From Pseudomonas protegens (GTDB lineage Bacteria; Pseudomonadota; Gammaproteobacteria; Pseudomonadales; Pseudomonadaceae): a DNA stretch of 64,000 nucleotides. Numbering within the stretch: position 1 is the stretch's first letter; each line of letters starts with the position of its first letter. This document shows positions 1-8,779 of this stretch, one piece after another. The position numbers and the translations under genes are program-made. Below the pieces are notes generated by a model. That model did not search any database and was not told the origin of the DNA. It saw only the letters and a list, made by a program, of their open reading frames with translations. The stretch is from positions 6,418,501 through 6,482,500 of the forward strand of contig NZ_CP031396.1 in assembly GCF_003363755.1 (NCBI RefSeq). The letters are read 5' to 3'.

Positions 1-483
1 GGCGCAACGCCGGGCGATGGCCTGGCCCACGGCGCCCAGCCCAAGGATGCCCAGGCGCATGCCGGCCACGGAAGGGCGCAGGACCTTTGGCCATTGCCCC
101 TGGCGCACGGCGGCATCGGACTGGGGAATGCCCCGCACCAGAGACAGCAGCAGGGCGAGGGCATGATCGGCCACCGACGAGGCATTGACTCCGGCGCCAT
201 TGGTCACGGCAATCCCGCGGTTGCTGGCCGCTTGCAAATCGACGTGTTCGTAGCCGGCGCCGATCACGCAGATGATCTGCAGCCGGGGCAGGGCGTCGAT
301 TTCCGCCGCAGTCAGTCCCAGTGGGCCGCGGGTCAGCACGGCGTCGATCCGCCCGGCATGGTCCTGGATGGCCCGGGCCCGTTCGGCGGGGGTGGGCGCC
401 AGGATCAGGTGAAAGCCCTGCTGTTCGAGCAGCGGCAGGTAGGCGTTGACGTTTTCAACCAGGACCAGGACGGTGGCACGCAT
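1..483 (-). CDS. D-2-hydroxyacid dehydrogenase, 3' end outside window
   Basis: Reading the reverse strand from the ATG at 483 gives 161 residues before the window edge. The start MRATVLVLVENVNAY is followed by the substrate-binding lobe of the D-isomer 2-hydroxyacid dehydrogenase family, including IICVIGAGYEHVDLQAA and NGAGVNASSVADHALALLL. Near the edge comes the start of the nucleotide-binding lobe with the Rossmann glycine motif LGILGLGAVGQAIA. These enzymes reduce 2-keto acids such as glyoxylate or hydroxypyruvate with NAD(P)H in the cytoplasm. The catalytic Arg/Glu/His are beyond the edge, so substrate cannot be judged. The start is the only ATG upstream of the conserved region; a weak AAGGAAT lies close before it. 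Confidence 0.85.
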   Translation of the reverse strand, partial: MRATVLVLVENVNAYLPLLEQQGFHLILAPTPAERARAIQDHAGRIDAVLTRGPLGLTAAEIDALPRLQIICVIGAGYEHVDLQAASNRGIAVTNGAGVNASSVADHALALLLSLVRGIPQSDAAVRQGQWPKVLRPSVAGMRLGILGLGAVGQAIARRCA

Positions 484-696
484 CAAGGGATTCCTTGTGA
501 ATAGCTGAAATGGCGCAGGGGAGGCGGTGCACGGCTTCGGGCGACGCGCCGTCAGCCTGCGCCAGTGGCGCGCAGCAGACCGGCGCGAGGGCTCAAGGGT
601 GCGGGTTGCGAGGGAATTTGGCAATGCTCGCCGGCACCGTTCCCGGGGGAATCACGCCATGTTCGGCGTGCCCGGGGCGGTGTGGGGACGATGGGG

Positions 697-1236
697 TCAG
701 AAGGTCACATCGGCGGTCGTGGCCAGGCGCACGAAGGGGCCGTTGAGGGTGGCGTTATGGTGGGCGATGATTTTCTTCGCCCCCAGCACGGGCGTGTCCA
801 TGCAGGTATGGGCGTCCTCCACCAGCACGGCGGCAAAGCCCAGGTCGCCGGCGGCGCGGCAGGTGGCATCGACGCAGTACTGGGTCTTCATGCCGACGAT
901 CACCAGCTCATTGACCTGGGCTTCCTGCAGGCGCTCGGCCAGCCCGGTGCCGACAAAGCAACTGGGGCGGGCCTTGTCCAGTACGCAGTCCAGTTCTTCA
1001 TCCACTTCCAGGGTCGGCAGCAGTTGCCAGAGAGGGCTGCCGGCGGCAATCGGCGATTCGGCGGGGCCGGTATGGCGCACGGCGAAGATCGGCGCCCCGG
1101 CCTGGCGGGCGCGGCGGATCAGCTGGTTGATGTTTTCCAGGGTCTGTTCGCGCTTGTAGGGCTTGTCCGGTCCGTTGAACAGGCCAACCTGCATGTCGAT
1201 GACCAGCAGGGCACGCTTGGCGTTGGATAAAGGCAT
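697..1236 (-). CDS. cysteine hydrolase, isochorismatase-like family
   Basis: The 179-residue product begins MPLSNAKRALLVIDMQVGLF; the Asp of VIDMQ is the first catalytic residue of the isochorismatase-like fold. The nucleophile region TQYCVDATCRAAGDLGF and the preceding VIVGMKTQYC supply the expected cysteine after a cis-peptide-like stretch. Family members hydrolyse amides such as nicotinamide, N-carbamoyl compounds or isochorismate; substrate here is unknown. An upstream in-frame start at 1275 exists, but AAGGAGA lies just before the ATG at 1236, so the shorter form is preferred. It is transcribed away from a strong terminator hairpin at 1268-1312, so it probably has its own short promoter region. 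A 213-bp gap with only weak hairpins separates it from the dehydrogenase downstream. Confidence 0.85.
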   Translation of the reverse strand: MPLSNAKRALLVIDMQVGLFNGPDKPYKREQTLENINQLIRRARQAGAPIFAVRHTGPAESPIAAGSPLWQLLPTLEVDEELDCVLDKARPSCFVGTGLAERLQEAQVNELVIVGMKTQYCVDATCRAAGDLGFAAVLVEDAHTCMDTPVLGAKKIIAHHNATLNGPFVRLATTADVTF

Positions 1237-1267
1237 TGTGTCTCTCCTTGTAGTGCCAGCTGGACGG

Positions 1268-1312
1268 AGAAACAAAAGGCCCCGTCCATTGCTGGCGGGG
1301 CCTTGGTTTTAC
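1268..1312 (-). terminator. rho-independent terminator after the small ORF
   Basis: A 9-bp GC-rich stem (1276-1284 pairing with 1296-1304) is followed on the minus strand by TTTTGTTT. A shorter T run lies on the other side, so it may act in both directions. It sits immediately after the 25-codon ORF at 1323-1400, which suggests that ORF is a real short transcription unit. Confidence 0.7.
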
Positions 1313-1322
1313 TGTGCTTGCA

Positions 1323-1400
1323 TCATCCCGCACAGCTACCACACGACCCGCCGTAGGCAGTCGTGGTGCTAGAGGTAGGGTTGAGCGCGTAGATATTCAT
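1323..1400 (-). CDS. candidate 25-residue Cys-rich small peptide
   Basis: From the ATG at 1400 the minus strand encodes a 25-residue peptide starting MNIYALNPTSS and ending GGSCGSCAG before TGA. I do not recognise it. The C-terminal Cys-Gly-Ser-Cys pattern with small flanking residues resembles core regions of ribosomally made, modified metal-binding peptides, but no modifying enzyme gene lies next to it. Support for reality: a good -35 TTGACA with a fair -10 just upstream, and a rho-independent terminator 11 nt downstream. Against: no clear ribosome-binding site; from the promoter geometry the message would be nearly leaderless. The alternative is a small RNA of roughly 130 nt whose sequence happens to be open. 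Confidence 0.4.
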   Translation of the reverse strand: MNIYALNPTSSTTTAYGGSCGSCAG

Positions 1401-1738
1401 GGGGCCCGATCATGCCGCCTGGCCGTGAATCTTGTCAACGCAGCCCAGCGCGCGTCGGCTTGCCGAGGAACAGGTACCTGGGATGTGCATCGCCTTCGCG
1501 GACGCTTGCGCCGGCAAGCCGCTGCCTGGGGGAGGCGTGAGAGGGCCGGGCCAGACGCTTCGCCACGGCAAAAAAAATACATCTGCACCGTACAAACCGT
1601 TCCTCAGCTAAGTCTATGCAGCGCTCGCGGAATCCCGGACAATCGCGCCCCCTCTGTTTCGGTCGGGGTTCTGTCTGTCGGGTACTCCGACGCGCCCTGA
1701 TCGAATGGCAAACGACCGGAATGTGGAGATCCCACCGG
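1401..1738. other. noncoding region upstream of sdaC with REP-like hairpin
   Basis: No convincing gene. It holds the putative peptide promoter at the left, an interrupted inverted repeat with arms CGGCTTGCCG and CGGCAAGCCG at about 1456-1525 resembling a degenerate Pseudomonas REP, and an A-rich stretch near 1570-1580 that could belong to the sdaC promoter. Longer open frames across it lack ribosome-binding sites and family resemblance. Confidence 0.5.
1410..1438 (-). promoter_or_regulatory. putative promoter of the small peptide transcript
   Basis: On the minus strand TTGACA (1438-1433) is followed after 18 nt by CATGAT, a 4/6 match to TATAAT. The predicted start would fall within a few bases of the ATG at 1400, implying a leaderless or very short leader mRNA. 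Confidence 0.35.
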
Positions 1739-3019
1739 ATGAATGATCAGGCCAACAGCGTTGATCAACGCTTTGAAACGGCGACCCCAGCGACCCTGAG
1801 TAGCTGGAACCGCCAAGACACCACCTGGATGCTGGGCCTGTTTGGCACCGCCATCGGTGCCGGTACCCTGTTTCTGCCCATCAATGCCGGTATCGGCGGT
1901 TTCTGGCCGCTGTTGATCCTGGCGCTGCTGGCCTTCCCCATGACCTTCTATGCACACCGCGGCCTGACCCGCTTCGTGCTCTCCGGGCGTGACGGTGCGG
2001 ACATCACTGACGTGGTGGAAGAACATTTCGGCCTCACCGCCGGTGCCCTGATCACCTTGCTGTACTTTTTGGCGATCTTTCCGATCCTGCTGATCTACAG
2101 CGTGGCCCTGACCAACACCGTCGACAGCTTCATGACCAACCAGCTGCACATCGCGCCGCCACCGCGGGCGATCCTGGCCCTGGTGCTGATCTTCGGCCTG
2201 CTGGTGGTGGTGCGATGCGGCGAGCAGGTGATCGTCAAGGCCATGAGCCTGATGGTCTATCCGTTCATCGTGGCCCTGCTGTTCCTCGCGGTGTTCCTGA
2301 TCCCGCACTGGAATGGCGGCATCCTTGCCACCGTCAGCGATGTCCCGGCGCCTTCGGCCTTCCTGCATACCCTGTGGCTGGCGATTCCGGTGATGGTCTT
2401 CTCGTTCAACCACTCGCCGATCATCTCGGCCTTTGCCGTGGACCAGAAACGCCGCTATGGCGTGCATGCCCAAGAGCGCAGCTCGCAGATCCTCTCGCGT
2501 GCCCACCTGCTGATGGTGGGCATGGTGCTGTTCTTCGTCTTCAGCTGCGTGCTGACCCTGAACCCGGCGCAACTGGCCGAAGCCAAGGCGCAGAACCTGT
2601 CGATCCTGTCCTACCTGGCCAACCACTTCCAGAACCCGACCATCGCCTTCGCCGCGCCGTTGATTGCCTTCGTGGCCATCGCCAAGTCCTTCCTGGGTCA
2701 CTACATCGGTGCCAGCGAAGGCCTCAAGGGCCTGATCGGCAAGAGTGGCCGGCGTCCTGGGGCGAAAACCCTGGACCGGGTCACCGCTGCCTTCATGCTG
2801 GTGATCTGCTGGGCCGTGGCGACCCTCAACCCGAGCATCCTGACGATGATCGAGACCATGGGCGGCCCGGTGATCGCGGCGATCCTGTTCCTGATGCCGA
2901 TGTACGCCATTCGCAAAGTGCCGGCCATGGCCCGCTATCGCGGCCAGGCCTCCAACGTCTTCGTGACCCTGGTGGGCCTGGTGGCCATTACCGCCCTGGT
3001 GTACTCCCTGGCTTCGTGA
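1739..3019 (+). CDS. sdaC: serine transporter, HAAAP family (SdaC-like)
   Basis: The 426-residue polytopic inner-membrane protein follows E. coli SdaC almost block by block: WMLGLFGTAIGAGTLFLPIN at the first membrane helix, FPMTFYAHRGLTRFVLSG, GADITDVVEEHFG, AIPVMVFSFNHSPIISAFAV, the block after SILSYLANHF, and IETMGGPVIAAILFLMPMYA near the end. SdaC is an H+-coupled serine permease; about eleven hydrophobic segments are visible. The open frame extends upstream to 1616, but GGAG ten bases before the ATG at 1739 and the family N-terminus favour the shorter form. It stands alone, with a strong terminator at 3142-3174. Substrate preference (serine versus threonine or an aromatic amino acid) is inferred from similarity. 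Confidence 0.88.
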   Translation: MNDQANSVDQRFETATPATLSSWNRQDTTWMLGLFGTAIGAGTLFLPINAGIGGFWPLLILALLAFPMTFYAHRGLTRFVLSGRDGADITDVVEEHFGLTAGALITLLYFLAIFPILLIYSVALTNTVDSFMTNQLHIAPPPRAILALVLIFGLLVVVRCGEQVIVKAMSLMVYPFIVALLFLAVFLIPHWNGGILATVSDVPAPSAFLHTLWLAIPVMVFSFNHSPIISAFAVDQKRRYGVHAQERSSQILSRAHLLMVGMVLFFVFSCVLTLNPAQLAEAKAQNLSILSYLANHFQNPTIAFAAPLIAFVAIAKSFLGHYIGASEGLKGLIGKSGRRPGAKTLDRVTAAFMLVICWAVATLNPSILTMIETMGGPVIAAILFLMPMYAIRKVPAMARYRGQASNVFVTLVGLVAITALVYSLAS

Positions 3020-3141
3020 GTTGCGCGACGCGCTGGCGGGTGCCTTCGCTGGCATTCCACACCTGCGCGATGCTCACCGCCTGGAGCCGGCTTGCCGGCG
3101 GACAGGCCCTCAAGCCTGACGCGATTGCTGGCAACACAACC

Positions 3142-3180
3142 AACGCCGCCGGTGCTCACAGCACCGGCGGCGTTGTCGTT
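3142..3180 (+). terminator. terminator after sdaC
   Basis: A perfect 15-bp inverted repeat (arms 3142-3156 and 3160-3174, loop CAC) is followed by GTCGTT. The T tract is weak but the hairpin is very stable. The rest of 3020-3337 holds no gene that I can support; the SulP promoter should lie in 3181-3337. Confidence 0.65.
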
Positions 3181-3337
3181 CAAGGCATTGATCAGGATCG
3201 TTTGCGGCCTTGAATAAAGGGCTAAGCTGGTGCTCTTATTGCTGCCCGAAACCCGCCAATGGCCACTCCCGTCACACGGGCTGCAATCTGGCCCAAACGC
3301 GTTGATGCCGTTGGGCGACACCCTCTGAATTCGAATC

Positions 3338-5041
3338 TTGCCTTGTCACGGACGAACCCGATTGGCCACTGAACCCCTCACCCAGCCAACTGTTGCCCCC
3401 AAGCGCAGCCGTGACCTGCTGGCCGGCTTGTCCATCGCCGGCCTGTTGCTGCCGGAGGCTGTGGCCTATTCCGGTATTGCCGCCTTGCCGCCCCAGGCCG
3501 GGGTCATCGCCCTGTTCGCCGGGCTGCTGTGCTACGGCCTGCTGGGCAGCAGCCGCTTCGCCATTGTCTCGGCCACGTCCTCATCGGCGGCGGTGCTGGC
3601 TGCTGCCACCTTGTCCCTGGCAGAGGGCGACGTGCAGCTGCGCCTGAACCTGGCGTTCGCCCTGGTGCTGCTGACTGGAGGCTTCTTCCTTCTGGCGGGA
3701 CTGTTTCGCCTCGGCGGCGTGACCGCGTTCATTGCCAAGCCGGTGCTGCGCGGCTTCGCCTTCGGCCTGGCCGTGACCATCATCCTCAAGCAGTTCGCCA
3801 CCATCGTGGGGGTGCACCTGAGCACCGGCAATCTGGTGCGTTTTCTGCCCCAGTTGCTGGAGCAGTGGCCGCAGTGGAACTGGGCTGGCGCGGCGGTGGC
3901 GGCATTGGCCCTGCTGGTGCTGGTGATCTGTTCGCGGATTCCCTACGTGCCCGGTGGGCTGGTGGCGGTGGTGATCGGCATTGGCGCCGGGCAATGGCTC
4001 GATCTGCCGGCTCATGGGGTGGCCCTGATCGGGGTGATCGAACTCAAGTTACAGGTGCCGAGCCTGCCGGACCTGCCCTTTGCCGACTGGCTGCGCCTGG
4101 GGGAACTGGCGTTTGCCCTGGTGATGATCCTGTATGCCGAGTCCTATGGCTCCATCAGCTCCCTGGCGCTCAAGCATGGCGACCGGGTCTCGTCCAACCG
4201 CGACCTGCTGGCCCTGGGCGCTGGCAATCTGCTCTCCGGTCTGTTCCATGGCATGCCGGTCGGCGCCGGTTATTCGGCCACTTCCGCCAACGAAGCGGCC
4301 GGGGCCCGCTCGCGGCTGGCCGGGCTGACCGCTGCTGCGGTGATGCTGATCATCGTTCTGACGGTGCTGCCCTATATCGCCCTGACCCCGGAGCCGGTGC
4401 TGGCGGCGATCGTCATCTACGCCCTGGGCCATGGCCTGAGCCTGCAACCGCTGGGGCGCTATTTCATCTGGCGCCGAGATCGGTTGCTGGTGATCTGTGC
4501 AGTCACCGCGGTGCTGGTGCTGGGGGTGCTGGATGGTTTGCTGCTTTCGGTAGGGGTGAGCATTCTGTTGATGCTGCGCCAGTTGTCGGCGGCGGATATC
4601 CAGATCCTCGGTCAATTGGGCAGCGGACATGATTTTGTCGACCTCAGCCGCCACCCTCAGGCGCGGCAGGTGCCGGGGGTGCTGATTCTGCGTCCGGGGG
4701 AGGCGCTGTTCTTCGCCAATGCCGAGCGCATCCTGGGCGGTGCCTTGCACCTGATCCGGCACGTACAGACGCCGATTCACACGGTCATTCTCAGCCTGGA
4801 AGAGTCGCCGAATCTGGACGGCACCAGCATCGAGGCCCTGGACGACTTCTTCCGTCAGGTCCGCCTGGAGCACAAGCGCCTGGCCCTGGCCCGGCTCAAG
4901 CACAGGGCCAAGGAAGCCCTGGCGGGCCTACCGTCGACTGCCGAGCATCAGGTGTTGCTCAGTGGCACCAGCGTCGACGATACGCTGCAGGAAAGCCTGC
5001 AGATCTGGAGCGGTCAGGCTCAGGCGGGACTCTGGCATTGA
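3338..5041 (+). CDS. SulP family inorganic anion transporter with STAS domain
   Basis: The 567-residue protein shows the SulP layout: RSRDLLAGLSIAGLLLPEAVAYSGIAALPP is the family signature around the first membrane helix. About ten further hydrophobic segments follow to residue ~390, including AGYSATSANEAAGA. A cytoplasmic STAS domain occupies roughly residues 420-540 (VPGVLILRPGEALFFANAERI and LEESPNLDGTSIEALDDF). SulP proteins move sulfate, bicarbonate or other anions; the substrate is not evident. No ATG is available: the first in-frame start is TTG at 3338 and a second TTG at 3362 would shorten the protein by eight residues; neither has a strong ribosome-binding site. A bidirectional terminator at 5138-5174 separates it from acnB. 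Confidence 0.85.
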   Translation: MPCHGRTRLATEPLTQPTVAPKRSRDLLAGLSIAGLLLPEAVAYSGIAALPPQAGVIALFAGLLCYGLLGSSRFAIVSATSSSAAVLAAATLSLAEGDVQLRLNLAFALVLLTGGFFLLAGLFRLGGVTAFIAKPVLRGFAFGLAVTIILKQFATIVGVHLSTGNLVRFLPQLLEQWPQWNWAGAAVAALALLVLVICSRIPYVPGGLVAVVIGIGAGQWLDLPAHGVALIGVIELKLQVPSLPDLPFADWLRLGELAFALVMILYAESYGSISSLALKHGDRVSSNRDLLALGAGNLLSGLFHGMPVGAGYSATSANEAAGARSRLAGLTAAAVMLIIVLTVLPYIALTPEPVLAAIVIYALGHGLSLQPLGRYFIWRRDRLLVICAVTAVLVLGVLDGLLLSVGVSILLMLRQLSAADIQILGQLGSGHDFVDLSRHPQARQVPGVLILRPGEALFFANAERILGGALHLIRHVQTPIHTVILSLEESPNLDGTSIEALDDFFRQVRLEHKRLALARLKHRAKEALAGLPSTAEHQVLLSGTSVDDTLQESLQIWSGQAQAGLWH

Positions 5042-5130
5042 GTCTTGGCGCTTGGGTGTATCGCGCCTGGCCTGTTGCAGCGCAGCCCAGGGCGAACGAG
5101 CGGGCAGGGCAGTCAGCAAAAGTTACAGGC

Positions 5131-5174
5131 ATAAAAAAACGCCGCGTATCGTGGAATACGCGGCGTTCTTTTTT
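5131..5174. terminator. bidirectional terminator between sulP gene and acnB
   Basis: Twelve-base arms at 5138-5149 and 5156-5167 form a perfect GC-rich hairpin, flanked by seven A on the left and seven T on the right, so it serves both convergent genes. Confidence 0.9.
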
Positions 5175-5188
5175 ACAACGCTAGAGCC

Positions 5189-7789
5189 TTAGGCTTGCAC
5201 CACCGGGATCTTGGCGTTGGCCGCCGCTTCACGGAACTCGGCGATCTGGTCGAAGCTCAGGTAGCGGTACACGTCCGCTGCCATGCTGTCGATCTTGCCG
5301 GCGTATTCCATGTACTCCTCGACGGTCGGCAGGCGACCCAGGATCGAAGCCACCGACGCCAGCTCGGCCGAAGCCAGGTAGACGTTGGCGCCATCGCCCA
5401 GACGGTTCGGGAAGTTACGGGTTGAAGTCGACACCACGGTCGAGTTCGGCTCAACGCGGGCCTGGTTACCCATGCACAGCGAGCAGCCCGGCATTTCCAT
5501 GCGCGCGCCAGCCTTGCCGTAGATGCCGTAGTAGCCTTCTTCGGTCAGTTGGTGAGCGTCCATCTTGGTCGGCGGCGACAGCCACAGACGGGTTGGCAGC
5601 TGGCCCTTGACCTGATCCAGCAGCTTACCGGCGGCGCGGAAGTGACCGATGTTGGTCATGCAGGAACCGATGAACACTTCGTCGATCTTCTGGCCAGCGA
5701 CGCTGGACAGCAGGCGAGCGTCGTCCGGGTCGTTCGGCGCGCAGAGCACAGGCTCCTTGACGTCGGCCAGGTCGATCTCGATGACTTCGGCGTACTCGGC
5801 GTCCTTGTCGGCTTCCAGCAGCTCAGGGTTGGCCAGCCAGGCTTCCATCGCTTGAGCGCGACGCTCCAGGGTACGGGCATCGCCGTAGCCTTCGCCGATC
5901 ATCCAGCGCAGCAGGGTGATGTTGGACTTCAGGTACTCGGCGATCGACTCTTTGGACAGCTTGATGGTGCAACCGGCAGCCGAACGTTCGGCCGAGGCGT
6001 CGGACAGTTCGAAGGCTTGCTCGACGGTCAGGGTTTCCAGACCTTCGATTTCCAGGATGCGGCCGGAGAAGGCGTTCTTCTTGCCTTTCTTCTCGACGGT
6101 CAGCAGGCCTTTCTGGATCGCGTAGTAAGGGATGGCGTGGACCAGGTCACGCAGGGTGACGCCAGGCTGCAGCTTGCCCTTGAAGCGAACCAGGATCGAT
6201 TCCGGCATGTCCAGTGGCATGACGCCAGTGGCGGCGGCGAAGGCCACCAGGCCGGAACCGGCCGGGAACGAGATGCCGATCGGGAAACGGGTGTGGGAGT
6301 CACCACCGGTGCCGACGGTGTCCGGCAGCAGCATGCGGTTCAGCCAGCTGTGGATGATGCCGTCGCCCGGACGCAGGGACACGCCGCCACGGGTCATGAT
6401 GAAGTCGGGCAGGGTGTGGTGAGTGGTGACGTCGATCGGCTTCGGATAGGCCGCGGTGTGGCAGAACGACTGCATCACCAGGTCGGTGGAGAAGCCCAGG
6501 CAAGCCAGGTCCTTCAGTTCGTCACGGGTCATTGGACCGGTGGTGTCCTGGGAGCCGACGGTGGTCATCTTCGGTTCGCAGTAGGTGCCTGGACGAACGC
6601 CAGTCACGCCGCAAGCCTTGCCGACCATTTTCTGCGCCAGGGTGAAACCCTTGGTGCTTTCAGCCGGGGCTTCAGGCTTCTTGAACAGGTCGGATGGCGG
6701 CAGACCCAGCTCGGCGCGAGCCTTCTCGGTCAGGCCACGGCCGATGATCAGCGGGATACGGCCGCCAGCACGGACTTCGTCGAGCAGCACCGGGGTCTTC
6801 ATTTCGAAGGTGGCCAGGACTTCGTCGCTGTTGTGCTTGGTGACTTTGCCAGCGTGCGGGTACAGGTCGATCACGTCGCCCATGTTCATCTTCGACACGT
6901 CGAATTCGATCGGCAGGGCGCCGGCGTCTTCCATGGTGTTGTAGAAGATTGGAGCGATCTTGCTGCCGAAGCAGAAGCCGCCGGCACGCTTGTTCGGCAC
7001 ATAAGGAACGTCGTCGCCGAAGAACCACAGCACCGAGTTGGTGGCCGACTTACGGGACGAGCCGGTGCCGACCACGTCGCCGACGTAGGCGATCGGGAAG
7101 CCGTCGTTGCGCATCTGCTCGATCTGTTTCATCGGGCCGATGGAACCTTGCACGTCAGGCACGATGCCGTCACGGGCCATTTTCAGCATGGCCAGGGCGT
7201 GCAGCGGGATGTCCGGACGGGACCAGGCGTCAGGTGCAGGGGAGAGGTCGTCGGTGTTGGTTTCGCCGGTGACCTTGAACACCCGCAGGCTGATCTTGTC
7301 GGCCAGTACCGGGCGGTTCTTGAACCACTCGCCGTCGGCCCAGGATTGCAGTACGGCCTGGGCATGAGCGTTGCCGTTCTTGGCTTTTTCCGCGACGTCG
7401 TGGAAAGCGTCGAACATCAACAGGGTGTGCTTGAGTTGAGCGGCAGCCACAGGCGCCAGCTCGGCGTCGTCCAGCAGGTCGACCAGGGTCACGATGTTGT
7501 AGCCGCCCTGCATGGTGCCCAGCAGTTCTACGGCGCGCTTCTTGTCGATCAGAGGGGAGGAGGCTTCGCCTTTGGCCAGCGCGGATAGGAAACCGGCCTT
7601 GACGTAGGCGGCTTCGTCGACTCCTGGTGGAACGCGGTTGGTGATCAGGTCAACGAGGAAAGCTTCTTCGCCAGCCGGGGGATTCTTCAGCAGCTCGACC
7701 AGGCCTGCAGTTTGTTCGGCGTTAAGCGGCTGGGGAACGATACCCAGTGCTGCGCGCTCTTCGATATGTTTGCGGTAGGCTTCAAGCAC
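5189..7789 (-). CDS. acnB: bifunctional aconitate hydratase 2 / 2-methylisocitrate dehydratase
   Basis: The 866-residue product is the B-type aconitase of the citric acid cycle (citrate to isocitrate), which also dehydrates 2-methylisocitrate. The HEAT-like N-terminal domain starts LEAYRKHIEERAALGIVPQP. The swivel domain includes GDVVGTGSSRKSATNSVLWF, and the [4Fe-4S] ligands are in IGSCMTNIGHF and MPGCSLCMGNQ near residues 690-760. The chosen start is GTG at 7789: it gives the N-terminus usual for Pseudomonas AcnB, and GAGG lies about nine bases before it. Upstream in-frame ATGs at 7804 and 7837 would add atypical residues. The gene is monocistronic, with a long leader region of about 400 bp and a shared terminator downstream. 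Confidence 0.97.
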   Translation of the reverse strand: MLEAYRKHIEERAALGIVPQPLNAEQTAGLVELLKNPPAGEEAFLVDLITNRVPPGVDEAAYVKAGFLSALAKGEASSPLIDKKRAVELLGTMQGGYNIVTLVDLLDDAELAPVAAAQLKHTLLMFDAFHDVAEKAKNGNAHAQAVLQSWADGEWFKNRPVLADKISLRVFKVTGETNTDDLSPAPDAWSRPDIPLHALAMLKMARDGIVPDVQGSIGPMKQIEQMRNDGFPIAYVGDVVGTGSSRKSATNSVLWFFGDDVPYVPNKRAGGFCFGSKIAPIFYNTMEDAGALPIEFDVSKMNMGDVIDLYPHAGKVTKHNSDEVLATFEMKTPVLLDEVRAGGRIPLIIGRGLTEKARAELGLPPSDLFKKPEAPAESTKGFTLAQKMVGKACGVTGVRPGTYCEPKMTTVGSQDTTGPMTRDELKDLACLGFSTDLVMQSFCHTAAYPKPIDVTTHHTLPDFIMTRGGVSLRPGDGIIHSWLNRMLLPDTVGTGGDSHTRFPIGISFPAGSGLVAFAAATGVMPLDMPESILVRFKGKLQPGVTLRDLVHAIPYYAIQKGLLTVEKKGKKNAFSGRILEIEGLETLTVEQAFELSDASAERSAAGCTIKLSKESIAEYLKSNITLLRWMIGEGYGDARTLERRAQAMEAWLANPELLEADKDAEYAEVIEIDLADVKEPVLCAPNDPDDARLLSSVAGQKIDEVFIGSCMTNIGHFRAAGKLLDQVKGQLPTRLWLSPPTKMDAHQLTEEGYYGIYGKAGARMEMPGCSLCMGNQARVEPNSTVVSTSTRNFPNRLGDGANVYLASAELASVASILGRLPTVEEYMEYAGKIDSMAADVYRYLSFDQIAEFREAAANAKIPVVQA

Positions 7790-8198
7790 AGTTATTACCC
7801 TCATCAGTGGTCCCAAATGGGTGTCCGGGACGCTCATCCCGAAATTGCCGTACTCATGCGCTGCGTGGCGTTGTGGGCCACTTAGCCAGAATTACCGACA
7901 ATTCCTTACAGAAGCTGCTTTCAAAGTTTTACGCCTGCAGAACGGGGAGCTGATGAGGGTTGGCGCTGGATTTTTCCCCGCTGGAAAAACCCCTCGCCAA
8001 CACCGCTCTGAAGGAACGACTGTGCTCGTGACGCTTTGAAAACAGCTTCAAACGGACATTGGCGCCTAAAAAGGCTGGCTGATTCTACGGCAAAAAAAAT
8101 CTAAACGTAAGTTGCTGTATTGAAGTTTGAGGGGTGATCAATCTTAGACAAAGGGCTAACATTGCCGACTGTTTTGCCTTTGCGTGTGTTGTTTTTCT
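7790..8198. other. divergent intergenic region acnB / DUF1289 gene with two-tier hairpin
   Basis: This 409-bp region contains no gene that I can support. At 7959-8001 lies a nested inverted repeat: outer arms GTTGGCG and CGCCAAC, inner arms TTTTTCC and GGAAAAA. It falls about 170-210 nt upstream of the acnB start and could be a leader structure, a regulatory site or a small-RNA terminator. The AT-rich stretch at 8090-8190 probably holds the promoter of the DUF1289 gene. Confidence 0.4.
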
Positions 8199-8666
8199 AT
8201 GCCCAATCAGACCATCAAGACCCCTTGCGTCGGCCTCTGCTCCACCGTCTACGGCGACCTGGTGTGCCGCGGCTGCAAGCGTTTCCATCACGAAGTGATC
8301 AACTGGAACGGTTACAACGAGGAGGAGAAACGCGCGGTCTGGTTGCGTCTTGAACAACTGCTGGTGCAGGTGATGACGGCCAAGCTGGAAGTCTTTGACC
8401 CGGCGCGTCTGCGCGGGCAACTGGAGCAGCGCAAGATCCGTTTCGTGCCGCACCAGTCCGAGTATTGCTGGGCCTACCAGCTGATTGCCCGGGGCGCGCG
8501 GGTGATCAACCAGCTCGACGCCTACGGCATGGCGCTGTTGCCGGAGTTCCGCGACTGGGGCCTGCCGGAGTTGCGTGACGCCATCGATCGGGAATTCTTC
8601 CTGCTGTCGGAAGCCCACTACCAGCGCTACATCGCCCCAGGGTTTCTCAAGGACGCCCTGGGCTGA
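8199..8666 (+). CDS. DUF1289 domain-containing protein
   Basis: The 155-residue protein begins MPNQTIKTPCVGLCSTVYGD and continues VCRGCKRFHHEVINWNGYNEEEKRAVWLRL. The four cysteines CVGLC...CRGC followed by an RF-hEvI-W segment are the DUF1289 signature and probably bind iron or zinc. The rest (SEYCWAYQLIARGARVINQL) is typical of the longer Pseudomonas versions. Function is unknown. The frame opens slightly earlier at 8184, but the family N-terminus starts at 8199; there is no strong ribosome-binding site. It stands alone between acnB (divergent) and the stress protein gene (convergent). Confidence 0.8.
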   Translation: MPNQTIKTPCVGLCSTVYGDLVCRGCKRFHHEVINWNGYNEEEKRAVWLRLEQLLVQVMTAKLEVFDPARLRGQLEQRKIRFVPHQSEYCWAYQLIARGARVINQLDAYGMALLPEFRDWGLPELRDAIDREFFLLSEAHYQRYIAPGFLKDALG

Positions 8667-8779
8667 GAGGTTCGTCGGCCAGCCACTTCCTGCGCAAAGG
8701 GTGCTGCAGGCGTGGGCTTGCCAGCGACAGCGTCGTCATGGGCGACGCAGGTTAGGCGCTGGCGTTGCGGGGAAGGGGC

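Noticed and set aside
5549..7588. Long plus-strand open frame antisense to acnB
   Set aside because: It is a GC-driven shadow of the acnB codon pattern (Gly/Val/His/Gln-rich, low complexity) with no family resemblance.
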